From: UBA2211 sp049302755
GTDB taxonomy: Bacteria > Patescibacteriota > Minisyncoccia > Minisyncoccales > Minisyncoccaceae
Assembly: GCA_049302755.1 (NCBI GenBank)
Contig: JBAQMK010000002.1
Coordinates: 368,007 to 432,006, forward strand
Direction of reading: 5' to 3'
DNA: 64,000 nucleotides
Numbering within the stretch: position 1 is the stretch's first letter; each line of letters opens with the position of its first letter. Position numbers and translations under genes: made by a program. The notes under the pieces are model-generated. The model was not told the DNA's origin, made no database searches, and saw only the letters and a program-made list of their open reading frames with translations. This document shows, in pieces, positions 1-7,736 of this stretch.

Positions 1-494
1 CGGTTATTGCTCACGCTAAAGGAAGAGCTGAAGTGTCTGGAGGTGGAATTAAACCTTGGAAACAGAAAGGAACTGGCCGTGCCAGAAGTGGATCTAATAC
101 ATCTTCTATCTGGGTTGGTGGAGGTGTTTCTCATGGACCGACTAAAGACAGAAATTTTAAGAAAGTTTTACCGAAGAATATTAAAAGAAAAGCTTTGTTC
201 GTTGCTTTATCAGACAAAGCCAGAGAAGGATTTTTAGTAGTTGCCGAATCATTGTCTTTAAAAGAAGCCAAGACTAAAGAAGCTAGAAATTTATTAAAGA
301 ATATCGGAATTAAAGAAAGATGTTTGGTTATTTTGCCTAAAATAGACAAGAATGTTATCTTAGCAATGAGAAATTTACCTAAGATTTCAACCATTCAGGC
401 TAAAGATTTGAATTGTTTAGATGTTGTTTCATCAAAGTATTTATTAACTGACAAAGAGGGAATAGCAGAAATTAAGAAAACATTTATAGACTAA
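1..494 (+). CDS. rplD: 50S ribosomal protein uL4, 5' end missing
   Basis: Primary 23S rRNA-binding protein of the large subunit that lines the exit tunnel. The reading frame is open from base 3 to the window edge, so the N-terminus lies outside. The uL4 signature GGGIKPWKQKGTGRAR is at the visible start, followed by the C-terminal alpha/beta domain. It is the first visible gene of the S10-spc operon (rplD-rplW-rplB-rpsS...), with rplW starting 2 bases after its stop. A GTG at base 33 is in frame but falls inside the conserved domain, so it is not the start. Confidence 0.95.
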   Translation, partial: VIAHAKGRAEVSGGGIKPWKQKGTGRARSGSNTSSIWVGGGVSHGPTKDRNFKKVLPKNIKRKALFVALSDKAREGFLVVAESLSLKEAKTKEARNLLKNIGIKERCLVILPKIDKNVILAMRNLPKISTIQAKDLNCLDVVSSKYLLTDKEGIAEIKKTFID

Positions 495-496
495 GT

Positions 497-862
497 ATGG
501 CATTGAATATTTTTAAAAAAGAAAAAGGAGTGAAAGCGAAGAAAGAAACTGTTAAAAAAGAGAACAAGGAGATTTCGACAACGATAAAAAGTGTTTTAAA
601 GTCACCTTGCATTACCGAAAAGGCAGTTAACATGTCTGCGACTGGAAATTTTTATGTTTTTCATGTAACCACCGATGCCAACAAGGTTGAAATCAAGAGT
701 GCGATTGAAGCTAAATACAAAGTTGATGTGATTCAAATAAGAACAATCAATATTCCCAGAAAGAAAATATCAAAAGGAAGAAAGATTGGATTTAGAAGTG
801 GATACAAGAAAGCCATTGTGAAGATTAAAGAAGGCCAAAAAATTGAAATTGTAGGACAATAA
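497..862 (+). CDS. rplW: 50S ribosomal protein uL23
   Basis: Large-subunit protein at the tunnel exit, docking site for trigger factor and SRP. The uL23 core starts near residue 32 (SVLKSPCITEKA) and contains the NKVEIKSAIE and VDVIQIRT segments. An extra Lys-rich N-terminal tail of about 30 residues precedes it and makes the protein longer than the usual 95-100 residues. No Shine-Dalgarno sequence precedes the ATG, which sits 2 bases after the rplD stop; translational coupling is likely. Confidence 0.96.
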   Translation: MALNIFKKEKGVKAKKETVKKENKEISTTIKSVLKSPCITEKAVNMSATGNFYVFHVTTDANKVEIKSAIEAKYKVDVIQIRTINIPRKKISKGRKIGFRSGYKKAIVKIKEGQKIEIVGQ

Positions 863-863
863 T

Positions 864-1676
864 ATGCAAAGAAAAACATTAAAATTGAAAAACCTACTTC
901 CTTTATCAAAGAAGAAACCAGAAAAGAGTCTTTTGGTAAGAGTTAAAAGAACAGGAGGAAGGGGAAGTAATGGTAGAATTACTTCTTGGCAAAAAGGAGG
1001 CGGAGCCAGAAAGCTTTTGAGATTGGTTGAGTTTGGACAGAAAAAAATAGATATGCCAGCCGAAGTTCTTGCTTTGGAATACGACCCCAACAGAAATGCA
1101 TTCTTAGCTTTAGTTCAATACGAAGACAAAGAAAAGAGATACATTATCGCTCCTGAAGGATTGAAAGCCGGAGACAAAGTAATCTGTGCTGATAAGGCTG
1201 AAGCCGATACCGGAAACAGAATGAAGTTGAAAAATATCCCAGAAGGAACTATGATTTATAATGTTGAATTGGAACCGGGAAAAGGCGGAATCTTAGTGAG
1301 ATCAGCCGGAACCGGAGCCGTATTGCAGAACTATGAAGGTGGATATGCTAATTTGAAAATGCCTTCTTCAGAAATCAGAAAGGTTAATGGAGAATGTTTT
1401 GCCTCAATCGGAAAGGTTTCCAATTCTGAATACAGATTTATCAACTGGTCAAAAGCCGGAAAGAGTAGAAAGAAAGGAATCAGACCGCACGTTAGAGGTT
1501 CTGTTATGAACCCCTGTGACCACCCTCATGGAGGTGGAGAATGTAGAACAGGAATCGGTTTGAAACATCCGAAGACTCCCTGGGGAAAACCAGCACTAGG
1601 AGTTAAGACTAGAAAGAAAAATCGATGGACAGCGAAGTTAATTATTCAAAGAAGAGTTAAGAAGAAGAGAAAATAA
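864..1676 (+). CDS. rplB: 50S ribosomal protein uL2
   Basis: Primary rRNA-binding protein needed for subunit association and the peptidyl-transferase region. 270 residues, normal length. The conserved C-terminal motif NPCDHPHGGGE is present near residue 215, with GRNNxGRITxxxxGGG-like NGRITSWQKGGGARK near residue 38. The start codon follows the rplW stop by a single base (TAATATG), a recurring junction in this operon. Confidence 0.98.
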   Translation: MQRKTLKLKNLLPLSKKKPEKSLLVRVKRTGGRGSNGRITSWQKGGGARKLLRLVEFGQKKIDMPAEVLALEYDPNRNAFLALVQYEDKEKRYIIAPEGLKAGDKVICADKAEADTGNRMKLKNIPEGTMIYNVELEPGKGGILVRSAGTGAVLQNYEGGYANLKMPSSEIRKVNGECFASIGKVSNSEYRFINWSKAGKSRKKGIRPHVRGSVMNPCDHPHGGGECRTGIGLKHPKTPWGKPALGVKTRKKNRWTAKLIIQRRVKKKRK

Positions 1677-1682
1677 AACAAT

Positions 1683-2009
1683 ATGTCAAGAAGTCTAAAA
1701 AAAGGACCATATATCGATCCGAACGTCACTAAAAAGATTGTAGGAAAGAAACCAAGCGAAACGGCCGCCATTAAAACATGGTCGAGAGCTTGTACTATTT
1801 CTCCCGAAATGATCGGTTTTACTTTTGGTGTTCATAATGGAAAGGATTTCCTTCAGGTAAGAGTTACAGAAGAAATGGTTGGTCACAAGTTGGGAGAATT
1901 TTCTCCAACAACTAAATTTTTAAGACACGGAGGTAAAGCAAGTAAAGAACAGGAAAAAGGAGCCGCTACACCAGCACCCGCTGCAGTTGCCCCAGCTAAA
2001 GTAAAATAA
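1683..2009 (+). CDS. rpsS: 30S ribosomal protein uS19
   Basis: Small-subunit head protein that contacts uS13 and tRNA. The family motifs RSLKKGPY at the N-terminus and HNGKDFLQVRVTEEMVGHKLGEF are visible. The Ala/Pro/Lys-rich C-terminal tail of about 20 residues is an extension beyond the usual roughly 92 residues. Sixth base after rplB stop begins the gene; it ends one base before rplV. Confidence 0.97.
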   Translation: MSRSLKKGPYIDPNVTKKIVGKKPSETAAIKTWSRACTISPEMIGFTFGVHNGKDFLQVRVTEEMVGHKLGEFSPTTKFLRHGGKASKEQEKGAATPAPAAVAPAKVK

Positions 2010-2010
2010 T

Positions 2011-2457
2011 ATGGCATTCAAAGTTGAATTAAATCATTTACATATCGCTCCAAGAAAGGCCAGATTAGTCGCCGACTTGGTAAGAGGAAAAAAGGCAGAA
2101 GAAGCCCAGGTGATTTTGAATTTCGCAATCAAGAGAGCTTCTGATCCAATATTGAAATTATTGAATTCAGCCCTTACTAATGCCAAAATAACAAAGAATA
2201 TTCCTGCTTCTGATTTATTTATTTCTAAGATTACAGTTGATGAGGGTCCGGCCGGAAAAAGAGTTTTGCCCAAATCAAGAGGTAGAGGAGAAATCATTAA
2301 AAAGAAGACTTCTCACATCACTTTAGTTTTAGATATGAAGAGAGAAGAAGTTAAGAAAGACAAGAAGACAAAAAAAGAAACTGTTAAGAAGGAAGAAAAA
2401 GTAGTTGAAGAGAAAATTGAGAAAAAGGTAAAGAAAACAATAACAAAGAAGAAATAA
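2011..2457 (+). CDS. rplV: 50S ribosomal protein uL22
   Basis: Tunnel-lining large-subunit protein. The core (residues 1-110) has the typical IAPRKARLVADLVRGK start and the hairpin GPAGKRVLPKSRGRGEII. The last 35 or so residues are a low-complexity Lys/Glu tail, absent from most uL22 proteins but common as added tails in fast-evolving bacteria. Starts one base after rpsS (TAATATG). Confidence 0.97.
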   Translation: MAFKVELNHLHIAPRKARLVADLVRGKKAEEAQVILNFAIKRASDPILKLLNSALTNAKITKNIPASDLFISKITVDEGPAGKRVLPKSRGRGEIIKKKTSHITLVLDMKREEVKKDKKTKKETVKKEEKVVEEKIEKKVKKTITKKK

Positions 2458-2461
2458 AAAA

Positions 2462-3133
2462 ATGAGTCACAAAGTCCACCCTAAAATTTTTAGAATCAGA
2501 GGAATCGAAGACTGGTTGTCACACGGTTTTTACGGCAACAAGCCTTTCAAGAGTGTTAAAGAGGATTACATCATCAGGACTTTTTTGACTAACAAATTGA
2601 AAGAATCAAGCGTGGAGAAAGTTGAAATTGAAAGATATAGCAACAAGACCAGTGTTATCATTCACTCAGCCAGACCCGGTTTAATTATCGGACGTGGCGG
2701 TGAAGGAATTGAAAAGATAAGATTGGAATTATTGAAAGAAGTTTTTAAGAAAAATGATTTGGGATTGAAAGAATTAAGCGAATTAGGAAAGAGATTGAAA
2801 TTAGAAGTAAGAGAGGTTTCTAATCCTTGGACTTCTTCAGTTTTGGTTAATCAATGGATTGCCCAGAAGATTGAGAAAAGAACACCATTCAGAAAGACTA
2901 TTAAACAGGCTATTGAAAAAGTTATGGCCAACAAAGGTGTTAAAGGAGTTAAGATTATGGTTTCGGGAAGATTGGACGGTGCTCAGATTGCGAGATCAGA
3001 ATGGTTAGAAAAAGGAAGATTACCCAGACAGACAATCAGAGCCGATATTGATTATGGTTTCGGAGAAGCCAGATGTACCTACGGTGCAGTTGGAATAAAG
3101 GTTTGGATATACAAAGGAGATAAATTTGAATAA
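2462..3133 (+). CDS. rpsC: 30S ribosomal protein uS3
   Basis: Head protein at the mRNA entry channel. The KH domain carries the GLIIGRGGEGIEKIR loop near residues 74-88, and the C-terminal domain has the motif ARSEWLEKGRLPRQTIRADI. 223 residues, full length. Located in the standard rplV-rpsC-rplP order. Confidence 0.98.
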   Translation: MSHKVHPKIFRIRGIEDWLSHGFYGNKPFKSVKEDYIIRTFLTNKLKESSVEKVEIERYSNKTSVIIHSARPGLIIGRGGEGIEKIRLELLKEVFKKNDLGLKELSELGKRLKLEVREVSNPWTSSVLVNQWIAQKIEKRTPFRKTIKQAIEKVMANKGVKGVKIMVSGRLDGAQIARSEWLEKGRLPRQTIRADIDYGFGEARCTYGAVGIKVWIYKGDKFE

Positions 3134-3138
3134 AAATC

Positions 3139-3552
3139 ATGTTAGCCCCAAAAAGATTAAAACATAGAAAACAGCAGAAGGGTAGAAGAAGTAGAAGAAC
3201 CTTCGAAAGTAAGGGAACTAAAATCAGTTTCGGTAGCTTTGGATTGAAAGCGACTTCGGAAAAGTGGATCACTTCTAATCAGATTGAAGCTTGCCGAAGA
3301 GCGATTATCAGATATTTAAAGAAAGGAGGAAAGTTGTGGGTTAGAGTATTTCCTGATAAGGTTAGAACTAAGAAAGGACAAGAGGTGCCGATGGGAGGAG
3401 GTAAAGGTTCGCTTGACCACTATGTGTTCCCAGTTAGACCGGGCAGAGTATTGTTTGAATTAGAAGGAATACCCGAAGCCGATGCCAGAGAGGCCTTTAG
3501 AAAGGCAGGAGATAAGTTGCCTTTGAAGACAAAATTTGTTAAAAAGCAGTAA
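3139..3552 (+). CDS. rplP: 50S ribosomal protein uL16
   Basis: Large-subunit protein at the A-site tRNA and the GTPase centre. 137 residues. The signatures RRTFESKGTKISFGSFGLKA, ACRRAI and the conserved GKGSLDHYVFPVRPGRVLFE region are present. The gene ends one base before the rpmC start (TAATATG). Confidence 0.98.
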   Translation: MLAPKRLKHRKQQKGRRSRRTFESKGTKISFGSFGLKATSEKWITSNQIEACRRAIIRYLKKGGKLWVRVFPDKVRTKKGQEVPMGGGKGSLDHYVFPVRPGRVLFELEGIPEADAREAFRKAGDKLPLKTKFVKKQ

Positions 3553-3553
3553 T

Positions 3554-3736
3554 ATGAAAAGCAAAGAATTAGTTTTAAAAACTAAAGAGGAATTGGTAAC
3601 ATTGATGAATGAGAAAAAGAAGAGAATTGAAGAACTTCATTTCAAGGCTGTTTCTGGAGGAATTAAGAATACCAAAGAGTTAAGAGAAGATAAAAAAGAT
3701 ATTGCCAGGATTTTGACTATATTAAATAAAAAATAG
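3554..3736 (+). CDS. rpmC: 50S ribosomal protein uL29
   Basis: Short two-helix large-subunit protein near the tunnel exit. 60 residues from the ATG at 3554. An in-frame TTG lies upstream at 3536 but inside rplP, and the ATG one base after the rplP stop fits the operon pattern. The motif LREDKKDIARILTIL corresponds to the conserved RxxKKxIARxxT helix. Confidence 0.93.
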   Translation: MKSKELVLKTKEELVTLMNEKKKRIEELHFKAVSGGIKNTKELREDKKDIARILTILNKK

Positions 3737-3737
3737 T

Positions 3738-3977
3738 ATGCCAAAAAAGGAATTAACAGGAAAAATAGTATCGGATAAAATGCAGAAGACTGTTGTAGTT
3801 GAGGTTGAAAGAATTAAAGAACATCCGAAGTATAAGAGAAGATACAAAGTTCACAAGAAATACAAGGCTCATACAGAGACTGGAGAATTTAAGATGGGAG
3901 ATAAGGTTGTAATCAGAGAAACAAAGCCGGTATCCAAAGATAAGAAATGGGAAGTAGTCTCAAAACTAAGTAAATAA
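3738..3977 (+). CDS. rpsQ: 30S ribosomal protein uS17
   Basis: Primary 16S rRNA-binding protein of the OB fold. 79 residues. The opening LTGKIVSDKMQKTVVVEVER and GDKVVIRETKPVSKDKKWEVV are typical. Starts one base after the rpmC stop (TAGTATG). Confidence 0.97.
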   Translation: MPKKELTGKIVSDKMQKTVVVEVERIKEHPKYKRRYKVHKKYKAHTETGEFKMGDKVVIRETKPVSKDKKWEVVSKLSK

Positions 3978-3983
3978 AAGAAA

Positions 3984-4355
3984 ATGATACAAGTACAGAC
4001 ATTATTAAAGGTAGCCGACAATTCAGGCGCTAAGATGGCTAAATGTATCCGTGTTTTAGGCGGAACATATAGAAGATACGCATCACTGGGTGATATTATT
4101 GTGGTTGCCGTAAAAGATGCCGAACCGAGAAAAGTAGTAAAGAAGCACCAAGTTCTAAAGGCCGTTATCGTCAGAGAGAGAGGTGCCGTTAGAAGAAGTA
4201 ATGGAACATACATCCGTTTTGATGACAATGCTATTGTTATGCTTGAAGGAGCATCAAAGGAACCCAAAGGAACAAGAATCTTGGGACCGGTAGCAAGAGA
4301 GGTAAGAGAAAAAGGATTTGAAAAGATTTCAACAATGACAAAAGATTTAGTTTAA
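3984..4355 (+). CDS. rplN: 50S ribosomal protein uL14
   Basis: Large-subunit protein at the subunit interface. 123 residues with the diagnostic start MIQVQTLLKVADNSGAK and the end GTRILGPVAREVREKGFEKI. First gene of the spc part of the operon; order rpsQ-rplN-rplX-rplE is standard. Confidence 0.98.
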   Translation: MIQVQTLLKVADNSGAKMAKCIRVLGGTYRRYASLGDIIVVAVKDAEPRKVVKKHQVLKAVIVRERGAVRRSNGTYIRFDDNAIVMLEGASKEPKGTRILGPVAREVREKGFEKISTMTKDLV

Positions 4356-4359
4356 ACAT

Positions 4360-4665
4360 ATGAAGATAAAAAAGGACGATCAAGTTTTAATAATCGCGGG
4401 CAATGACAAAGGCAAGAAAGGAAAGGTTTTGAAATCTATTCCAATAAAGAGCCGAATTGTTGTTGAAGGAATTGCTTTGGTAAAGAAGCACGTTAAGCCA
4501 AAGAAATCCGGACAGAAAGGACAGGTAGTTTCTGCGCCTAGAGCAATCAACATTTCAAACGTTGAGTTGGTTTGTTCTAAATGTGGAAAAGCAACCAGAG
4601 TCGGATACGAAATAGTTGAAGGAAAGAAATACCGTGTTTGTAAGAAATGTGGAGCTCGTATTTAA
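4360..4665 (+). CDS. rplX: 50S ribosomal protein uL24
   Basis: Assembly initiator protein of the large subunit. KOW motif DQVLIIAGNDKGKKGKVLK at the N-terminus. The C-terminal half contains a Cys4 zinc ribbon (CSKCG ... CKKCG), a form seen in many bacterial uL24 proteins. 101 residues; 4 bases after rplN. Confidence 0.97.
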   Translation: MKIKKDDQVLIIAGNDKGKKGKVLKSIPIKSRIVVEGIALVKKHVKPKKSGQKGQVVSAPRAINISNVELVCSKCGKATRVGYEIVEGKKYRVCKKCGARI

Positions 4666-4675
4666 TTAAAATATT

Positions 4676-5242
4676 ATGGCAATAACAAGCATTAAAGAAA
4701 AATACAAGAAGATAGCTGTCCCTAAAATGAAGGAAAAGTTTGGATACAAGAATGTCATGGCGATTCCGAAGATTCAAAAAATAGTTATTAATATCGGATT
4801 TGGAAGAATTATTTCTCCCAAAACAAAAGATGAACAGAGAAAATTCGTTGACTATATCTTAACTAATCTTTCCAGTATTTGCGGACAAAAGCCGGTAACA
4901 ACCGTGGCCCGAAAATCAATTTCTACTTTTAAATTAAGAGAAGGAAGTATTATCGGATCGAAAGTTACTTTAAGAGGAAAGAAAATGAATGATTTCATGG
5001 AAAAGTTGGTTAATATCGTTTTGCCTCGTTCCAGAGATTTCTTGGGAATCAATCCTAAGTCAATCGACGAGAAAGGAAACTTGAATATTGGAATCAAAGA
5101 GCATATCGCTTTCCCGGAAATATCTCCAGAAAAGTCTCCGATTATTTTAGGAATGGAAATCACGATTGCGACCAATGCAAAGAGTAAAGCGGAAGGATTG
5201 GAATTGTTCAAATTACTTGACTTTCCCTTTAAGAAAAGTTAA
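4676..5242 (+). CDS. rplE: 50S ribosomal protein uL5
   Basis: Binds 5S rRNA and contacts P-site tRNA. 188 residues. Conserved elements KIVINIGFGR, CGQKPVTTVARKSISTFKLR and the C-terminal IGMEITIATNAKS-like strand are present. The start lies 10 bases after rplX. Confidence 0.97.
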   Translation: MAITSIKEKYKKIAVPKMKEKFGYKNVMAIPKIQKIVINIGFGRIISPKTKDEQRKFVDYILTNLSSICGQKPVTTVARKSISTFKLREGSIIGSKVTLRGKKMNDFMEKLVNIVLPRSRDFLGINPKSIDEKGNLNIGIKEHIAFPEISPEKSPIILGMEITIATNAKSKAEGLELFKLLDFPFKKS

Positions 5243-5261
5243 AGTCAAAAAGTGTTAAATT

Positions 5262-5447
5262 ATGGCAAAAACATCACAAATAGCAAAATCAGCAAAGACA
5301 CCGAAATTTTCTTCAAGAATAGTAAGAAGATGTTTTAAGTGTGGAAGAAAACATGGTTACATTAGAAAGTTCGGCTTATGCAGAATTTGCTTCAGAGAAA
5401 TGGCGAATAAAGGAGAGTTGCCCGGAGTTAAGAAAAGTAGTTGGTAA
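5262..5447 (+). CDS. rpsZ: 30S ribosomal protein uS14, zinc (type Z) form
   Basis: Small-subunit head protein in its short zinc-binding form: 61 residues with CFKCGRKHGYIRKFGLCRIC giving the four Cys ligands and the conserved tail GELPGVKKSSW. Located between rplE and rpsH as expected. Use of the symbol rpsN is an alternative convention. Confidence 0.97.
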   Translation: MAKTSQIAKSAKTPKFSSRIVRRCFKCGRKHGYIRKFGLCRICFREMANKGELPGVKKSSW

Positions 5448-5462
5448 TTATATATAAAGAAA

Positions 5463-5855
5463 ATGGACCCAATAGCAGACATGATCAGTTCAATAAATAA
5501 CGCCTTGGCTGTCGAAAAGAAACAGATAGCTCTTTATCCATACTCGGATTACAAGTATGCGATTCTTGAAGTTTTAAAGAAAGAAGGCTTGATTGAGAAC
5601 ATTGATAAGAAAGGAAGATTGTCAAAGAGAAAGATTGTCGTTGATTTTAAATACGATCCAGAAGGAAAGTCTGTTATTACAAAGATTAAGAAGATTTCTA
5701 AACAGGGACAGAGAATCTATTCAACTCACAACGAGTTGAAGCCGGTTAAGTCAGGACACGGAATTTCATTAATCAGTACATCGAAAGGAATAATGACTAA
5801 TAAGGACGCGAGAAAGGCAAAGATCGGAGGAGAAATAATTTGTGAAATTTGGTAA
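5463..5855 (+). CDS. rpsH: 30S ribosomal protein uS8
   Basis: Central-domain assembly protein of the 30S subunit and, in E. coli, repressor of the spc operon. 130 residues. DPIADMISSINNA at the start and the C-terminal GGEIICEIW are diagnostic. Overlaps nothing; its stop is followed by one base and the rplF ATG. Confidence 0.97.
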   Translation: MDPIADMISSINNALAVEKKQIALYPYSDYKYAILEVLKKEGLIENIDKKGRLSKRKIVVDFKYDPEGKSVITKIKKISKQGQRIYSTHNELKPVKSGHGISLISTSKGIMTNKDARKAKIGGEIICEIW

Positions 5856-5856
5856 T

Positions 5857-6399
5857 ATGTCAAGAATAGGAAAAAAAGAAATTTTAATACCAGCCGGAGT
5901 TGAAGTAAAAATCAACGGATTAGACATTGAGGTTAAAGGACCTAAGGGTGTTTTATCAATGAAAGCTGTTGATGCGATTACAATTGAAATGAAAGAAAAT
6001 GCAATTCATTTTACTCCTAAGAAATTAGATTTGAAATCTAATGCTCTTTGGGGTTTAACCAGAACTTTGGTTTCAAATATGATTGACGGAGTCACTAAAG
6101 GATTTGAAAAGAAATTGGAGATCAACGGAGTCGGTTTTAAAGCTAGAACCGAAGGTAACAAGTTGGTTTTAGATGTCGGTTTAAGTCACACCGTGGATAT
6201 TGAAGCTCCTACTGGAATTGAATTTAAGGTTGAAAAGAACCTTATCACTGTTTCCGGAATAGACAAGGCCCTAGTCGGACAGACTTCTGCCACAATCAGA
6301 AAGGTTAAGCCACCGGAACCGTACAAAGGAAAGGGAATTAAATATACAACAGAGATTATTAAGAGAAAGCTTGGCAAGAAGGCAGCTGCAGGTGCATAA
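5857..6399 (+). CDS. rplF: 50S ribosomal protein uL6
   Basis: Large-subunit protein close to the sarcin-ricin loop. 180 residues from the ATG at 5857, giving the canonical MSRIGKKEILIPAGVEV start; an in-frame TTG 15 bases upstream inside rpsH is less likely. The C-terminal KPPEPYKGKGIKY motif is intact. One base after rpsH (TAATATG). Confidence 0.97.
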   Translation: MSRIGKKEILIPAGVEVKINGLDIEVKGPKGVLSMKAVDAITIEMKENAIHFTPKKLDLKSNALWGLTRTLVSNMIDGVTKGFEKKLEINGVGFKARTEGNKLVLDVGLSHTVDIEAPTGIEFKVEKNLITVSGIDKALVGQTSATIRKVKPPEPYKGKGIKYTTEIIKRKLGKKAAAGA

Positions 6400-6413
6400 T
6401 ATATTTGAAATAC

Positions 6414-6758
6414 ATGTTAGAAAAAAAAGCAAAAAGAATAATAAGGCACAAGAGGGTAAGAGCAAAGGCTGATGGTACAGAAGCTAAGCCAAGACTTTGC
6501 GTTTTCCGTTCGAACCAGCATATCTATGCTCAATTGATTGACGACACTACCGGCAAGACTCTTTTGGCTGTAAACGATTCAACAACTAAAGGTAAAGACA
6601 AGAAGTCTGATTCTTCAAAGAAGATTGGTTTAGAAATTGCTAAAAAGGCAGTTGAGAAAAAGATAACCGAAGTGATTTTCGACCGCGGAGGATACAAATA
6701 TCACGGTCGCGTTAAAGCTTTGGCTGAAGGAGCAAGAGAAGGTGGATTAAAATTCTAA
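6414..6758 (+). CDS. rplR: 50S ribosomal protein uL18
   Basis: 5S rRNA-binding protein. 114 residues from the ATG at 6414; an in-frame TTG at 6405 is possible but unneeded. RLCVFRSNQHIYAQLIDD and the ending FDRGGYKYHGRVKALAEGAREGGLKF-like block (split here as FDRGGYKYHGR and ALAEGAREGGL) identify it. 14 bases after rplF. Confidence 0.96.
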   Translation: MLEKKAKRIIRHKRVRAKADGTEAKPRLCVFRSNQHIYAQLIDDTTGKTLLAVNDSTTKGKDKKSDSSKKIGLEIAKKAVEKKITEVIFDRGGYKYHGRVKALAEGAREGGLKF

Positions 6759-6764
6759 TTAAAT

Positions 6765-7244
6765 ATGAATAGAGAAAGAAATACAAAATTTAATAAGAAG
6801 AACGAAGTAAAGGATGAATTTGAATCCAAGCTTTTAGACTTGGCCAGGGTTACCAAAGTAACCGGTGGAGGAAAGACCATGAGATTCAGGGCTGTAATCG
6901 TCGCTGGAAACAAGATGGGAAAGGTAGGAATCGGAGCAGCCAAAGGTTTGGATGTTTCTCAAGCGATTGAAAAGGCAACCAGGGTTGCTAAAAAGAATTT
7001 GAAAGATATTCCGACAACCGATGGAACAATTCCTTTTGAAGTTGAAGCTAAATTCGGACCATCTCGCGTAATATTAAAACCGCAGATGAAAGGTAAAGGT
7101 TTAGTGGCCGGAGGAACAGTGAGAATCATTTGTTCTTTAGCCGGAATTCAGGATATTTCTTCTAAGACATTATCTAGAACAAGAAATAAATTAAACAATG
7201 CACAAGCAACGATGCAAGCTTTGGCTAAATTGACGAAGAAATAA
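6765..7244 (+). CDS. rpsE: 30S ribosomal protein uS5
   Basis: Small-subunit fidelity protein at the mRNA entry. 159 residues. TKVTGGGKTMRFRAVIVAGN and the C-terminal Ala/Gly repeat region GLVAGGTVRIICSLAGI are typical. Directly followed (one base) by rplO; the rpmD gene for uL30, normally found between them, is absent here. Confidence 0.98.
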   Translation: MNRERNTKFNKKNEVKDEFESKLLDLARVTKVTGGGKTMRFRAVIVAGNKMGKVGIGAAKGLDVSQAIEKATRVAKKNLKDIPTTDGTIPFEVEAKFGPSRVILKPQMKGKGLVAGGTVRIICSLAGIQDISSKTLSRTRNKLNNAQATMQALAKLTKK

Positions 7245-7245
7245 T

Positions 7246-7731
7246 ATGCAATTACACGAATTAAAAAAGAATACAACCACTAAGAGAAAGAAGAGGGTTG
7301 GTCGCGGAGGAAAGAAGGGAACATATTGCGGCGGCGGAGGAAAAGGACAGAAGGGAAGAGCCGGTGCAAAGTTTAAACCGATTATCCGTGGTTGGATCAA
7401 AAGATATCCTAAATTAAGAGGATATAATTTCAATACTCAAACCGAAGTTTCAGCAGTTAATTTGGATGTTTTGGAAAAAGCATTTGAAGTTAATGCTCTT
7501 GTTAATCCCGAATCATTAATTGCTAAAAGGATTATCAGAAAAGTTGATGGAAAACTTCCGACAATTAAAATTTTAGGAACTGGAGAAATTAAGAAAGCTT
7601 TAACTATTGAAGGCTGCTTGGTTTCAAAGACTGTTCAAGAAAAAATAGAAAAAGCTGGAGGAACAGTTAAAACTAAGTCAGTAAAAGAGGTTGAAAAGAA
7701 GGGAGTTTCTAAAGCAAAAACTAAAAAGTAA
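7246..7731 (+). CDS. rplO: 50S ribosomal protein uL15
   Basis: Late-assembly large-subunit protein. 161 residues; the Gly-rich N-terminus KRVGRGGKKGTYCGGGGKGQ and the region GGTVKTKS are recognisable. It has a slightly long Lys-rich C-terminus. It follows rpsE by one base and precedes secY by 5 bases. Confidence 0.96.
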   Translation: MQLHELKKNTTTKRKKRVGRGGKKGTYCGGGGKGQKGRAGAKFKPIIRGWIKRYPKLRGYNFNTQTEVSAVNLDVLEKAFEVNALVNPESLIAKRIIRKVDGKLPTIKILGTGEIKKALTIEGCLVSKTVQEKIEKAGGTVKTKSVKEVEKKGVSKAKTKK

Positions 7732-7736
7732 AAACT

